Shown: positions 42,968-51,933 of the stretch, piece after piece
Position numbering within the stretch: position 1 is the stretch's first letter
Layout: each line of letters opens with the position of its first letter
Assembly (NCBI GenBank): GCA_020636045.1
Contig: JACJYP010000006.1
Span: 303,956-367,955 of the forward strand
Reading direction: 5' to 3'
DNA length: 64,000 nt
From: Lewinellaceae bacterium
GTDB lineage: Bacteria > Bacteroidota > Bacteroidia > Chitinophagales > Saprospiraceae
Made by a program: the position numbers and the translations under genes
Notes under the pieces: generated by a model
Told to the model about the DNA's origin: nothing
What the model saw: the letters and a program-made list of their open reading frames with translations, nothing else
Database searches by the model: none

Positions 42968-43687
42968 GTGTTTCTCGACGTTCAACATATCACCAAAACA
43001 TTCGAAGGCGATACCGTGCTTTCCGAGGTATCGTTCGGCCTGGAAAAAGGCCGGACGCTGGCCATTCTCGGGCGTTCGGGCTGCGGCAAAACCACCCTGC
43101 TGAAGATCATGGCCGGCCTGCTGGAAGGGCAGGGGAGGGTCGAACTGGACGGCCGCGACATCAGCGCACTGCCGCCGCGGTTGCGCGGCGTGGTGTACCT
43201 GTACCAGGAGCCGCTTTTGTTTCCCCATCTCAACGCCTTTGAAAATGTCGCTTTCGGCCTGCGCCTGCAACGATTGCCCGAACCCGAGATCCGCCGGCGC
43301 GTGGAGGCCATGCTCGAAGCGCTGGAACTGGCTGAGCACGCCAAAAAAATGCCGCCAGCGTTGTCCGGCGGACAAAAGCAGCGGGTTTCCTTCGGCCGCG
43401 CGCTGATCGTACAACCGCAACTCCTACTTTTGGACGAGCCGTTCGGCGCCCTCGACGTGGAAACGCGGGCCAGCATGCAGCAACTGTTCAAACGCATTGC
43501 GGGAGAACAGGGCATCACTTCGATCTTCGTCACGCACGACCTGAAGGAAGCCGTGCTGACGGGCGACCGCCTGGCGTACATGGAACGGGGCCGCCTGCAC
43601 ATTTTTGATAACCTGTCCGATTTTACGGCCGATCCGCGCACCGGTATGGGGCAGGAGATCGAGTTCTGGAAAAAAATATCGCGATGA
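42968..43687 (+). CDS. ABC transporter ATP-binding protein (YnjD-like)
   Basis: 239 residues from GTG 42968 (VFLDVQHITKTFEGD). A TTG at 42935 in the same frame is possible, but its extra 11 codons come from a dispersed repeat (ACTGCCAACT type). Motifs are Walker A GRSGCGKT (35-42), Q-loop YLYQEPLLFP, signature LSGGQKQRVSFGRAL, Walker B LLLLDEPFGALD and H-loop IFVTHD. It powers the importer encoded by the three upstream genes. The downstream radical SAM gene begins 49 bp later on the same strand. Confidence 0.93.
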   Translation: MFLDVQHITKTFEGDTVLSEVSFGLEKGRTLAILGRSGCGKTTLLKIMAGLLEGQGRVELDGRDISALPPRLRGVVYLYQEPLLFPHLNAFENVAFGLRLQRLPEPEIRRRVEAMLEALELAEHAKKMPPALSGGQKQRVSFGRALIVQPQLLLLDEPFGALDVETRASMQQLFKRIAGEQGITSIFVTHDLKEAVLTGDRLAYMERGRLHIFDNLSDFTADPRTGMGQEIEFWKKISR

Positions 43688-43736
43688 ACCGCGCTTTTTT
43701 ACGGAAGCAGGCATCCGCAACGAGGCGACTGTTCGT

Positions 43737-44729
43737 ATGTATCGTCAGGAATCCCCGAAAACCGCCAAACCGCACAACATGACCGAGATCGATTTCAACC
43801 ATTGCGAATCGCTGTACTGGGTGTTCACACAACTCTGCAACGACCAGTGCGACCACTGCTACAACCTTTCGGGGCCGCAGGGCGCGCGCATATCGGAAGC
43901 GGAATGCATGCAGATCATAGAAAACCTGCCGGAGCGCATCGACCGGCTCATCCTTTCCGGCGGCGAGCCGCTGGCGGATAAGAAATTGCTGTACAGCGTC
44001 CTCGACCGCCTGCAGGCGCGCTACGGCGATCGCACGCAGATCATGCTGCAAACCAACGGCGACCTGCTCAGCGGCGAAATACTCGATGCGCTGATCGAAA
44101 AAGGCGTGACACGCTTCGATATCGCCAGCATCGACCGCTACCACAAGCACGCCGGCGCTCGGCTCATGGACCTCGCCGAACTGTTCGAATCGCGCGGCGT
44201 GAACGGCGACGACAAGGACCCACTGATCGAAAAAGACACCTACCTCGTCAAAGGCCGGCAACTTTCCTGGGGCTACTGGGGCGCCACGGAAGACATGTGG
44301 CTCGGCGGCAACTGGGCGCGCGGGCGGGCCATGCAGAAGAACATCTGGAAGCGCGACCCGCAGCACAACTTTTGCAGCATCCTGTCGGGCGGCATCGGCT
44401 TTCTCAGCGGCGCCGAGGGCATCCCGCAGGAAATTTCCATCCAGTTGTGGCGCATCAACCCCTGCTGCCCCGGCACCTTTAAAGCCATGGGCGACGCGCG
44501 CCGGGAGAAGGTGGCCGACGTACTTGCACGGGTGGCAAAAAGCCCCGTTTTTCAAAAGATCGACCAGGGCGATCCGCTCGGCATGGGCGAGAGTATCGGC
44601 ATCGCGCGCGATTTCGCGCAGGCTCGCGCCGAGGACCTGCAGAACGTCTGTCTGTGGTGCGACGAGTTTTTTGAAAAGTACTTCGATATCGGGACGCTGG
44701 CGTCGCGTTTTGAAGCCGAAAACGGGTGA
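43737..44729 (+). CDS. radical SAM protein with extra C-terminal cysteines
   Basis: 330 residues from the ATG at 43737 (MYRQESPKTAKPHNMTEIDF); the frame is open earlier, inside the ATPase gene. The [4Fe-4S]-SAM cluster motif is CNDQCDHC (residues ~34-41), followed by the GGEPLADKK motif and LQTNGDLLS. The C-terminal half has more cysteines (NFCSILSG, INPCCPG, VCLWCDEFFEKYF), which may bind an additional cluster as in SPASM/twitch enzymes. The HAGARLMDLAELF and YWGATEDMWLGGNWARGRAM segments are not recognised. It is encoded 49 bp after the transporter ATPase, so it may act on the imported compound. The reaction is unknown. Confidence 0.8.
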   Translation: MYRQESPKTAKPHNMTEIDFNHCESLYWVFTQLCNDQCDHCYNLSGPQGARISEAECMQIIENLPERIDRLILSGGEPLADKKLLYSVLDRLQARYGDRTQIMLQTNGDLLSGEILDALIEKGVTRFDIASIDRYHKHAGARLMDLAELFESRGVNGDDKDPLIEKDTYLVKGRQLSWGYWGATEDMWLGGNWARGRAMQKNIWKRDPQHNFCSILSGGIGFLSGAEGIPQEISIQLWRINPCCPGTFKAMGDARREKVADVLARVAKSPVFQKIDQGDPLGMGESIGIARDFAQARAEDLQNVCLWCDEFFEKYFDIGTLASRFEAENG

Positions 44730-44805
44730 CGCACGCCTTTTTTCTAGCCATCTTTATCCGCTTCGTTAAGGTCGAGGTTTTTTTTCCGCCAATTACTTAA
44801 GCTTT

Positions 44806-44813
44806 TACCTTTG
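44806..44813 (+). promoter_or_regulatory. TACCTTTG (-7-like) element before tatC
   Basis: TACCTTTG at 44806-44813 fits TAnnTTTG and lies 51 bp upstream of the tatC ATG. The upstream region at the expected -33 distance is a T-run rather than a clear TTTG. Confidence 0.5.
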
Positions 44814-44863
44814 CGGCCGTCTAAGGGAAGCGGGTATCCGCATCCTCCATCCGGATCACATAT

Positions 44864-45748
44864 ATGGCACTCGACCAGCAGCACGAAATCGAACGAATGC
44901 AACGCGGGAAGGACGAAATGTCGTTCTTCGAACACATCGCGGAGTTGCGCACCCATATCCTGCGGTCTTTTCTCGCCATCGGGGTCGTCGGCGCCGTCGC
45001 TTTTGTCAACAAGGACTTCATTTTCAATACCCTGATCTTCGGTCCGCGCCATCCCGACTTCATCACCTACCGTGCCTTGTGCAGTTTTTCGCACGCGGCA
45101 GGGCTGGGCGAAGGCATGTGTTTTACGCCGCCTGCCTTCGAACTGATCACGCGCCAGCTCGGCGAAGTGCTGATGCAGCACCTGTACGTGTCGTTCTGGC
45201 TGGGTATGATCGGCGCTTTCCCCTATATTTTCTGGGAGTTCTGGAGATTCATCAGCCCCGGCCTGTACGAAAAGGAACGCAAGGCCGTACGCGGCGTGGT
45301 ATTTGTGTGCTCGCTGCTGTTCCTGGCCGGCGTGGCGTTCGGTTACTTCGTGATCGCGCCGTTTTCGATCAGTTTCCTGGCGGGCTACACCCTTGAAGGT
45401 TTGCAGGTAGCGCCCACGCTCGATTCCTATGTGACGTACATGACCATGTTCACCCTGCCCATGGGGCTGGTGTTCGAAATGCCCATTCTCGGATATTTTC
45501 TCGCCAAGATCGGCCTGATCGGTCCGGCTTTTCTGCGCCAGTTCAGGCGCCACGCAGTGGTGGTCATCCTCATCATTGCTGCCATCATCACCCCGCCCGA
45601 TGTGGTATCGCAAACCATGGTCGGTATCCCGCTGTATATACTATACGAGGTCAGCATACTCGTGGTGGCCAATATTTACCGCAAGCGCCAGCGCGCGATG
45701 GAACTGGGCGCAGCGCCGTCGAAAGAAGTGTCGAAAAAAGAAGAGTAG
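44864..45748 (+). CDS. tatC: Sec-independent protein translocase TatC
   Basis: 294 residues, with six membrane helices. It begins with the cytoplasmic MSFFEHIAELRTHILRSF segment, where Glu and Arg belong to the signal-peptide binding site. A long first periplasmic loop with FTPPAFELITRQLGEVLM, the PYIFWEFWRFISPGLYEKERK loop, and FEMPILGYFLAKIG follow. It is the receptor of the Tat system, exporting folded proteins with twin-Arg signals. TatA/B genes are not in the window. It has its own putative -7 element at 44806-44813. Confidence 0.96.
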   Translation: MALDQQHEIERMQRGKDEMSFFEHIAELRTHILRSFLAIGVVGAVAFVNKDFIFNTLIFGPRHPDFITYRALCSFSHAAGLGEGMCFTPPAFELITRQLGEVLMQHLYVSFWLGMIGAFPYIFWEFWRFISPGLYEKERKAVRGVVFVCSLLFLAGVAFGYFVIAPFSISFLAGYTLEGLQVAPTLDSYVTYMTMFTLPMGLVFEMPILGYFLAKIGLIGPAFLRQFRRHAVVVILIIAAIITPPDVVSQTMVGIPLYILYEVSILVVANIYRKRQRAMELGAAPSKEVSKKEE

Positions 45749-45877
45749 GGGAGTTTTGGCAGTAGCAGGAGGCAGGAGCAGTGGCAGTGTTGATACTGCT
45801 ACGGTTCACTGTACAAAAAAGATTTCCATTTTCTGTTTTGCCTAAATCCCCCTGTTACTGCCTGCTTCATTTGAACC

Positions 45878-46957
45878 TCACTGCCACGGCCCGTCGCGGG
45901 TGACGTTTGTGAATGAGGTTCCGTTAAACCGAAAGAGCCCTCCGGAAAATCCGAACCACAGATTCCCGTTGCGGTCTTCCAAAATGCTTTGAATGCCGAA
46001 ACTGCCGGCCAGGTCTTTCCTGTCGATTTCTCTGAATGCCGTGAACCTTGTTCCGTCGTACCGGTATGCGCCGAACCCCGTAGCGCCGATCCAGATATTC
46101 CCCGTTTTATCTTGGTAAATGGTATAAATGTCGTTATTGCTCAGCCCTTCTACTTCCGGGTATTGAACGAACGAATTGCCGTCGTACCGGCAAAGACCTC
46201 CGTTTCCGACCCTTTTCCCGGCATCGGGATGGTCTCTTTCCGCGACCCTGGAACCCAGCCAGATATTGCCCTGCCGGTCTTCATAAATGGCCTGCACGTT
46301 ATTGGATGCAAGGCCGTCCTTTTTGGTGAAATGCGTGAAAGTATCCCCGTTGAATTTACAGGCGCCGTACCCGTCCCTGCCAAACCAGATATTGCCTTGC
46401 CGGTCTTCCATGATCTCCGTGATCCAGTCCATGGTCGTCAGGTAGTCCGGCAGTTCAACATCGGGTACCGTTATCGGAAAACCGGAGAAAGTAGCGCCGT
46501 TGTACCGGCAAACGCCGCCCCAGGTACCCACCCAGATATTGCCGGACCTGTCGACCAGGATATTGGAAACCCGATCGTGGCAGAGGCCCTCGCTCTTTGT
46601 GAAATTGGTAAATGTTTTACCGTCGTATCTGGAAAGGCCGGAATGTGTGCCGAACCACAGGTTCCCTTCTTTGTCTTCAGCGATGCTGGCGACAGTATTG
46701 CCCGGCAATCCGTTTTTGGTGGAAAAGTAGACAAGCGTTTTTCCGTCGTAGCGCGCCACGCCTTCCGACATGGTCCCGAACCACAGGTTTCCTTTTTTAT
46801 CCTCGTATATTTCCACTACATAGGCGCCGATCTGCGGATCGTTTTTGGCATCGGCGTGCAGCGGGTTGTTCGGGCCGGATTGTCCGTCGCAGGAAATGCT
46901 GAAAATCACCGTGAACAGTAATGGACAGATCCGCACCCATAAAAGCATCGTTTTCAT
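45878..46957 (-). CDS. seven-bladed beta-propeller lipoprotein (two-component regulator propeller type)
   Basis: 359 residues. The lipoprotein signal MKTMLLWVRICPLLFTVIFS has its lipobox Cys near residue 23. The mature protein is seven repeats of the Reg_prop type, each with a GNLWFGT-like turn: GNLWFGTMSEG, GNLWFGTHSG, GNIWVGTWGG, GNIWFGRDGYG, GNIWLGS, GNIWIGATGFG, GNLWFGFSGG. They alternate with SRYDGKTF-like strands. Such propellers normally form the sensor domain of hybrid two-component systems; here it is a free lipoprotein with no kinase domain. A TACCTTTG element lies on the minus strand at 46976-46983. Confidence 0.87.
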   Translation of the reverse strand: MKTMLLWVRICPLLFTVIFSISCDGQSGPNNPLHADAKNDPQIGAYVVEIYEDKKGNLWFGTMSEGVARYDGKTLVYFSTKNGLPGNTVASIAEDKEGNLWFGTHSGLSRYDGKTFTNFTKSEGLCHDRVSNILVDRSGNIWVGTWGGVCRYNGATFSGFPITVPDVELPDYLTTMDWITEIMEDRQGNIWFGRDGYGACKFNGDTFTHFTKKDGLASNNVQAIYEDRQGNIWLGSRVAERDHPDAGKRVGNGGLCRYDGNSFVQYPEVEGLSNNDIYTIYQDKTGNIWIGATGFGAYRYDGTRFTAFREIDRKDLAGSFGIQSILEDRNGNLWFGFSGGLFRFNGTSFTNVTRDGPWQ

Positions 46958-46975
46958 AATTCAAAACCTTTTTTT

Positions 46976-46983
46976 CAAAGGTA
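46976..46983 (-). promoter_or_regulatory. TACCTTTG (-7-like) element before the propeller lipoprotein gene
   Basis: The complement of 46976-46983 reads TACCTTTG and lies 19 bp upstream of the ATG. A clear -33 TTTG at 19-21 nt was not found. Confidence 0.4.
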
Positions 46984-47107
46984 TGACGGCCTGCTTCTTT
47001 CCGGATCCGGTCAATTGTAAAACAATGTAACGGGGATGTAAAGGTTTGAAAATGTGGTATCTGCACTTGGAGAATGCGTCGGTTTGCCCGGGCTTTACTG
47101 ATTTTTT

Positions 47108-47384
47108 GTTTTACGGGTCGTCACCCGCTTGAGTGATGATTTTATGTAAATAACTCAAGTTGTACCGGTAGCGCGGCGTTTACGCCGCCCTGTTGGAGGT
47201 CATTTATGGCCGACTGTCACGCATTACGGCCATGAATGGCCTTGACCCGGGCGGCGTAAACGCCGCGCTACCGACACGACTTGAGATAAGTATTTGAAAA
47301 TCAGTATTTTATAATCTATGCAAACTGCTGGTTAAGAACCGATTGCCAAATATCAACGCTTTGACGGGTGACGACCGTTTTACG
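47108..47384 (+). mobile_element. MITE-like element, copy 2, with 8-bp target duplication
   Basis: The element at 47116-47376 (261 bp) starts GGTCGTCACCCG and ends CGGGTGACGACC, a perfect 12-bp terminal inverted repeat that extends imperfectly further. It is flanked by identical GTTTTACG octamers (47108-47115 and 47377-47384), consistent with an 8-bp target-site duplication. The centre is a 24-bp inverted repeat (GGTAGCGCGGCGTTTACGCC at about 47166 and its complement at about 47250). It has no coding capacity. A related copy, inverted, is at 28813-29132. Confidence 0.88.
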
Positions 47385-47547
47385 CTTATTTTGGAATGTA
47401 ACAGGGTTGCCGGAAGGCATGGCCGGCGACGCCTCCTTTTGTCCATGTCCGGCTTCTTGCCTAATATTGCATTTGTGCGGGTCCGGCGCCCGGCGCCTCC
47501 CGCAGCCGAACCGATACGCCCTTGTTCTGCTCAAACCCTGTTCTGAT

Positions 47548-49506
47548 ATGCAATCCGGCTGTTTTATAAAAAGATGGTCTTTCGTCCTGTTTTTGCCGCT
47601 ATGGCTGCTCGCCGGCAACCTGTTTTCGCAAACCGACCTGGACAGCATCGCCCGGCTGGTCGACGAGACAGAGGGCAAGGAAAAAGCCGCCAATTATGCG
47701 TTGCTGAGCTGGGAATACCGATTTTCGGACAAGGAGAAAGCCCTGGAAGCGGGAGAAGCGGGCCTTGCCTACGCCCGCAAGATCAGGGATACCAGCGGAA
47801 TCGCCGGCAACCTGAACAGCATCGCCGAGACCTACCTGAATTTTGGCGACATGGAAATGGCGGAGAAGATCACCCGCGAAGAGTTGCCTTTTGCGGAAGC
47901 CATTCTGCCCGAATCGAAATATTACCTGGGCGCCCTGACCCGCCTGGGTACCCTTCACTACCGCCGGGGCAAATTCGATTCCGCCCTGCATTACCAGCTC
48001 CTGGTGCAGCGAGAGGCGGAAAAAGGACAAAAACCGGAAGTACTGGGCGTTTCCGCCATCAACCTGGGACTGACCTACATGGACCTGAAAAACCACGCCG
48101 AGGCCCTGCGCTACTTCAATATCGCCCTGGAGGCGTTTAAGGGAATCGGTTTCAAGGCGGGCATGGGCGCCTGCTATGTCAACATCGCCGAGACCCTGCG
48201 CAACCAGAAAAAATACCGAGAAGGACTGGCCGCTGCCGACGAGGGCGAACAGATCCTGCTGGCCTCGGGCAACAAACTCCACCTCGGGTACATATACTCC
48301 ATAAAAGCCGACATCCTGCGCGGCCTGGGCGACAAACCCGCCTTTTTGGAATACGCCCGGAAATGCTACGACCTTGCCGTAGAACTGCAGGACGAACTGA
48401 CGATCGCACAGGGACTGGAAAAACTGGGCCGCGCCCACCTGGAAGCGGGCAATATGGCGCAGGCGCGCAAACTGTTCGAGGAGTCCCTGGAAATGGCCCA
48501 AAAGATCAACTTTCCGACGGTCATTTTCAGCAACTACGCCAATTTGCGCGACTGGTATTTGCTACAAAAGGACTTTGTCAGGGCCAATACCTACGAAGAG
48601 TTGTTCCAGGCCGGTCGCGACTCGGTTTTCAACGCCGGTATGGCTGAGAAGGTCGCGGATGCGCAAACCAGATACGAAACCGAAAAGAAAGAAGCCGAGA
48701 TACAGCGCCAGCGGGCCGAATTGCTCAACCAGCGGCTGTATATTTTCGGGTTGCTCGGCGGGCTGGTCCTGTTCATCCTGGCCGCGTTTTTTATCTACAA
48801 CCGCTACCGCGCCCGCAAAAAAGCCGAACTCGACGCCGCCATCATCCGCGAGCAGCAACTCGGACTGAATGCCGTGATCGAAGCGCAGGAAGGCGAGCGC
48901 AAACGCATCGCCAAAGACCTGCACGACGGAATCGCCCAGGAACTCGTGGCGCTCAAACTCGGGTTCAACCTGCTTCAGAATAAACTGCGCCGGGTGGCGC
49001 CGTCGGAAGCGGAGGGGCTGGACGGATTGCTCGGACAACTGGACAATTCCTGCCAGGAAGTGCGCAGCATCGCCCATACCATGGTGCCGCCCACCCTGGA
49101 GCAGCATGGACTGGTGCCCAGCCTGGAGCTGCTGCTGAACAACGTAGCAAAACCCGCCGGCTTGAATTACCGGATCGAGGAAATGAACTGGCCGGCATCG
49201 CTCGATGAAAAAAAGCAGACCGGCCTGTACCGGATCGCCCAGGAATTGCTCAATAACATCATCAAACACGCCCGTGCCGGCAACGTATCGGTACGGCTGG
49301 CCCAGCTCGACCGGGAACTGTGCCTCGAAATGTCGGACGACGGCGTCGGTTTTGATTTCGAACAGGCGCGGCAAAAAGGCACTATGGGCATATTGAACAT
49401 ATTGAGCAGGGTCAATATGCTGGGCGGAAATTTTGTCACCGGGAAAAATGAATCCGGCAGCGGCATGTTCGCCCGGGTCAGCATACCCAAAGCACAGGCC
49501 GTATGA
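47548..49506 (+). CDS. TPR-containing sensor histidine kinase (HisKA_3 type)
   Basis: 652 residues from the ATG at 47548 (MQSGCFIKRWSFVLFLPLWL signal); the frame is open upstream into the MITE. A periplasmic region of about six TPR-like repeats (~40-380, e.g. YLGALTRLGTLHYRRGKFDS) is followed by one membrane helix (IFGLLGGLVLFILAAFFIYN). The kinase core has the H-box GERKRIAKDLHDGIAQE with phospho-acceptor His459, N-box YRIAQELLNNIIKHA and G-box SDDGVGFD. It is typical of NarX/DesK-like Bacteroidota kinases. The stop overlaps the response-regulator start by ATGA, so the two form a coupled pair. Confidence 0.93.
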   Translation: MQSGCFIKRWSFVLFLPLWLLAGNLFSQTDLDSIARLVDETEGKEKAANYALLSWEYRFSDKEKALEAGEAGLAYARKIRDTSGIAGNLNSIAETYLNFGDMEMAEKITREELPFAEAILPESKYYLGALTRLGTLHYRRGKFDSALHYQLLVQREAEKGQKPEVLGVSAINLGLTYMDLKNHAEALRYFNIALEAFKGIGFKAGMGACYVNIAETLRNQKKYREGLAAADEGEQILLASGNKLHLGYIYSIKADILRGLGDKPAFLEYARKCYDLAVELQDELTIAQGLEKLGRAHLEAGNMAQARKLFEESLEMAQKINFPTVIFSNYANLRDWYLLQKDFVRANTYEELFQAGRDSVFNAGMAEKVADAQTRYETEKKEAEIQRQRAELLNQRLYIFGLLGGLVLFILAAFFIYNRYRARKKAELDAAIIREQQLGLNAVIEAQEGERKRIAKDLHDGIAQELVALKLGFNLLQNKLRRVAPSEAEGLDGLLGQLDNSCQEVRSIAHTMVPPTLEQHGLVPSLELLLNNVAKPAGLNYRIEEMNWPASLDEKKQTGLYRIAQELLNNIIKHARAGNVSVRLAQLDRELCLEMSDDGVGFDFEQARQKGTMGILNILSRVNMLGGNFVTGKNESGSGMFARVSIPKAQAV

Positions 49507-50114
49507 TCCGCGTTGTGATTGCCGACGATCATCGCCTCGTCCTGGCCGGCTTCAAGGCGCTGCTGGAGGATCTCGATTTCGTCGAGGTGCTGGGCGAAGC
49601 GCGCAACGGGAAAGAACTGCTGGGCCTGCTCCGCAGCGGCGTGCGGCCCGACGTGGTGCTCGTGGACCACGAGATGCCCCTGATGAACGGCCTCGAAGCC
49701 GCCGCCGCCATCCGGGAGGAGTTTTTCGGGGTCAGGATCATCATGCTGACGATGATGCAGGACAAAAACCTGATAGAAGCCGCCATTGCCGGCGGCGTCC
49801 ATGGTTTTCTGTTCAAAAATGCTTCCCTCGACGAACTGGGGCTTGCCATCAAAAAAGTTGCCGGCGGCGAGCCCTATTTCTCGGGCGATGTGACGCTCAC
49901 CCTGATGCAACGGCAAACCGGCTTCGGCTTGTCGGAACGCGAAATGGAGATCCTCAAACTGGTGGCCAGGGGCCACACCAGCGCGGAAATCGGCAGCCTG
50001 CTGTTCATCAGTCCGCGCACCGTAGATACCCACCGCAACAACATCCTGAACAAACTCGACGTGCAGGGGATCGCCGGTTTGGTGGAATTTGCCGTAAAAA
50101 ACAAGTTGGTTTAG
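49503..50114 (+). CDS. LuxR/NarL-family response regulator
   Basis: 203 residues. The receiver domain (1-~120) has the acidic pair DD at 8-9, phospho-acceptor Asp55 in VVLVDHEMPL, Thr in IIMLTMM, and Lys in FLFKNA. The C-terminal LuxR HTH domain (~140-200) reads LSEREMEILKLVARGHTSAE, then ISPRTVDTHRNNILNKL. It is the cognate partner of the TPR histidine kinase, with overlapping start and stop codons. Its target genes are unknown; the diheme cytochrome gene downstream (125 bp) is one candidate. Confidence 0.94.
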   Translation: MIRVVIADDHRLVLAGFKALLEDLDFVEVLGEARNGKELLGLLRSGVRPDVVLVDHEMPLMNGLEAAAAIREEFFGVRIIMLTMMQDKNLIEAAIAGGVHGFLFKNASLDELGLAIKKVAGGEPYFSGDVTLTLMQRQTGFGLSEREMEILKLVARGHTSAEIGSLLFISPRTVDTHRNNILNKLDVQGIAGLVEFAVKNKLV

Positions 50115-50238
50115 CCCAAATACGCAGAATTGCGTAGGCGATTTACGCAGCGCTACCGAGGCTTTGCGCGGGTGGAGCGGGGCACCTTTGTCCTGTCAAC
50201 AGATCACCTTGTTTTCTCCACCTTCAGCGCAAATCATT

Positions 50239-51195
50239 ATGAAAAAAGTACTAAAGATCGCCGGTACCTTATTCGGAGCACTGGTCCTGCTGGTACTGTG
50301 CCTGGCAGCCTGGATAAGTTTCTCCCCGCCGCCCGAATACGAGTCCAGATCGATCCCGGTAAGCATCCCCACCGACTCCGCCGCTTTGGCCCTGGGGCAA
50401 AAGATCGTACAAACAGAGTGCGTGCTTTGCCATATGGGCGCCGACGGAAAACTCAGCGGCCGGCAATTCACCAAAGCCGACAATCCCTTCGGAGAGATCT
50501 GGGCGGCCAATATCACCGGGCATCCGGAAAAAGGCATCGGCCGGTACTCCGACGGCGAACTGGCCTACCTCTTTCGCACCGGGGTAAAGAAAGACGGCGG
50601 TTTTGCGCCGTTTATGATGGTCCCTAACATCTCGGACGAGCACCTGGGCGCCCTGATCGCCTACCTGCGTTCGGACGCGCCCCTCGTGCAGGCTTCCGAA
50701 TCTGCTCCGCCCGCCCCGAAATACGGATTCCTGGCAAAGGCATTGATGAAATTCGGCGTTTTTGCCCCCAAACTACAGGAGATCAGGCCCATCGAGGCGC
50801 CCGACCCGGGCGACCAGGTAGCTTACGGCAAATACCTCTCTACCGCGGTGTTCAGCTGCTTCGAGTGCCACTCGAAGTCGTTCGAGACAAACGACGACTA
50901 TGTTCCGGAAAACTCGGAAGGCTATTTCGGCGGCGGCAATTCCATAGAGGACGGGTCGTTCGACATCGTGCACTCGGCGAACATCACCATGAGCAAGGCG
51001 TTCGGGATCGGGAAATGGCAACAGGCGGATTTTGTCCGCGCCGTACAGACCGGCCAGGATCCCGACAACCGTATCCTCAACCCCGTGATGCCCCGCTATG
51101 CCGCCCTTTCCGATACGGAGATCTCCGCCATCTGGGCTTACCTGCAAACGGTGCCCGTGCTGGAAAACCAGGTCCAGCGCATTGCCAAACAATAA
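50239..51195 (+). CDS. diheme c-type cytochrome, membrane-anchored
   Basis: 318 residues from the ATG at 50239 (MKKVLKIAGTLFGALVLLVL); one N-terminal helix anchors the protein. Two heme motifs are present: CVLCH at 61-65 and CFECH at 207-211. Each heme domain has FAPFMM-type or NPVMPRY-type Met axial-ligand candidates (MMVPNISDEHLGALIAYL and MPRYAALSDTEISAIWAYL). This two-domain layout resembles the cytochrome subunits of periplasmic dehydrogenases. No dehydrogenase subunit is adjacent. It lies between the two-component pair and a SnoaL-like gene, all on the plus strand. Confidence 0.9.
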   Translation: MKKVLKIAGTLFGALVLLVLCLAAWISFSPPPEYESRSIPVSIPTDSAALALGQKIVQTECVLCHMGADGKLSGRQFTKADNPFGEIWAANITGHPEKGIGRYSDGELAYLFRTGVKKDGGFAPFMMVPNISDEHLGALIAYLRSDAPLVQASESAPPAPKYGFLAKALMKFGVFAPKLQEIRPIEAPDPGDQVAYGKYLSTAVFSCFECHSKSFETNDDYVPENSEGYFGGGNSIEDGSFDIVHSANITMSKAFGIGKWQQADFVRAVQTGQDPDNRILNPVMPRYAALSDTEISAIWAYLQTVPVLENQVQRIAKQ

Positions 51196-51225
51196 CTTTC
51201 ACCAACCACACTATCCATTACCATC

Positions 51226-51705
51226 ATGAAAAATTTCTTGTTCAGTATCCTGACCCTTTCCTTTTTCGCATTGTCTGCCCACCAGATGCAGGCGCAAACG
51301 ACCGCTGCCGACGAGCAGGCACTCCGGGATGTGTACGCCGATATCTGGAAGCAGTACATCAACGCCGATGCGGCCAAACTCTGCGATCATTACACCGAGG
51401 ACGCCACCTCTGTAGCCTGGAACGGCAAAGTCGTGCAGGGCAAAGCCAATCTGCTGGCGCTTACAGAAGAAATGATGAAAACCGACAAGCCCGATCCCGC
51501 GACGCACAAATACGAGGTGCAGTCGGTACGCACGATCAGCAAAGATGTGGCCATCGCCATCGTCGGTCTGCAAGGCACCTCCCAAATGGGCGACCAGGTC
51601 ATTCACTGGAAAGGCATCAACAGCGTCACGTTCGTACGCCAGGGCAAAGACTGGAAAGTAGCGCTGGAGGTATCGACACCGATCATGGAAGGTATGGGCA
51701 ACTAA
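51226..51705 (+). CDS. secreted SnoaL/DUF4440-like (NTF2-fold) protein
   Basis: 159 residues with a signal peptide (MKNFLFSILTLSFFALSAHQ). The cone-shaped NTF2-like fold is indicated by ALRDVYADIWKQYINADAAK, CDHYTEDATSVAWNGKVVQG and a run of beta strands ending in FVRQGKDWKVALEV. Members include isomerases, hydratases and pure binding proteins; no catalytic residue can be assigned. It lies 30 bp after the diheme cytochrome gene and is closed by a strong terminator, so it is probably the last gene of that transcript. Confidence 0.8.
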   Translation: MKNFLFSILTLSFFALSAHQMQAQTTAADEQALRDVYADIWKQYINADAAKLCDHYTEDATSVAWNGKVVQGKANLLALTEEMMKTDKPDPATHKYEVQSVRTISKDVAIAIVGLQGTSQMGDQVIHWKGINSVTFVRQGKDWKVALEVSTPIMEGMGN

Positions 51706-51736
51706 TGCCCCTTCAACCTGGAAACAGGGTTATCTG

Positions 51737-51780
51737 AACAAGCGCCGGCGACGGGATATTTCCTGCGCCGGCCTTGTTTG
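51737..51780 (+). terminator. intrinsic terminator after the SnoaL-like gene
   Basis: AACAAGCGCCGGCG (51737-51750) pairs with CGCCGGCCTTGTT (51766-51778) with one bulge, then TTGTTTTG. It marks the right end of the GC-rich block before the AT-rich EAD-HAD gene. Confidence 0.75.
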
Positions 51781-51933
51781 TTTTGTATAGTTGTGATTTA
51801 GTGTGCGGGGTGTTGTGTTATATGCCTGCCAGCTGGACAGAGCGATGCAGAGATGGATTTTTTAAATGCTCTATGGAGATAGATTATATGGAGTATTGTC
51901 AAATCGCAATTTTGAGTACCGGTTTTAAAAACT

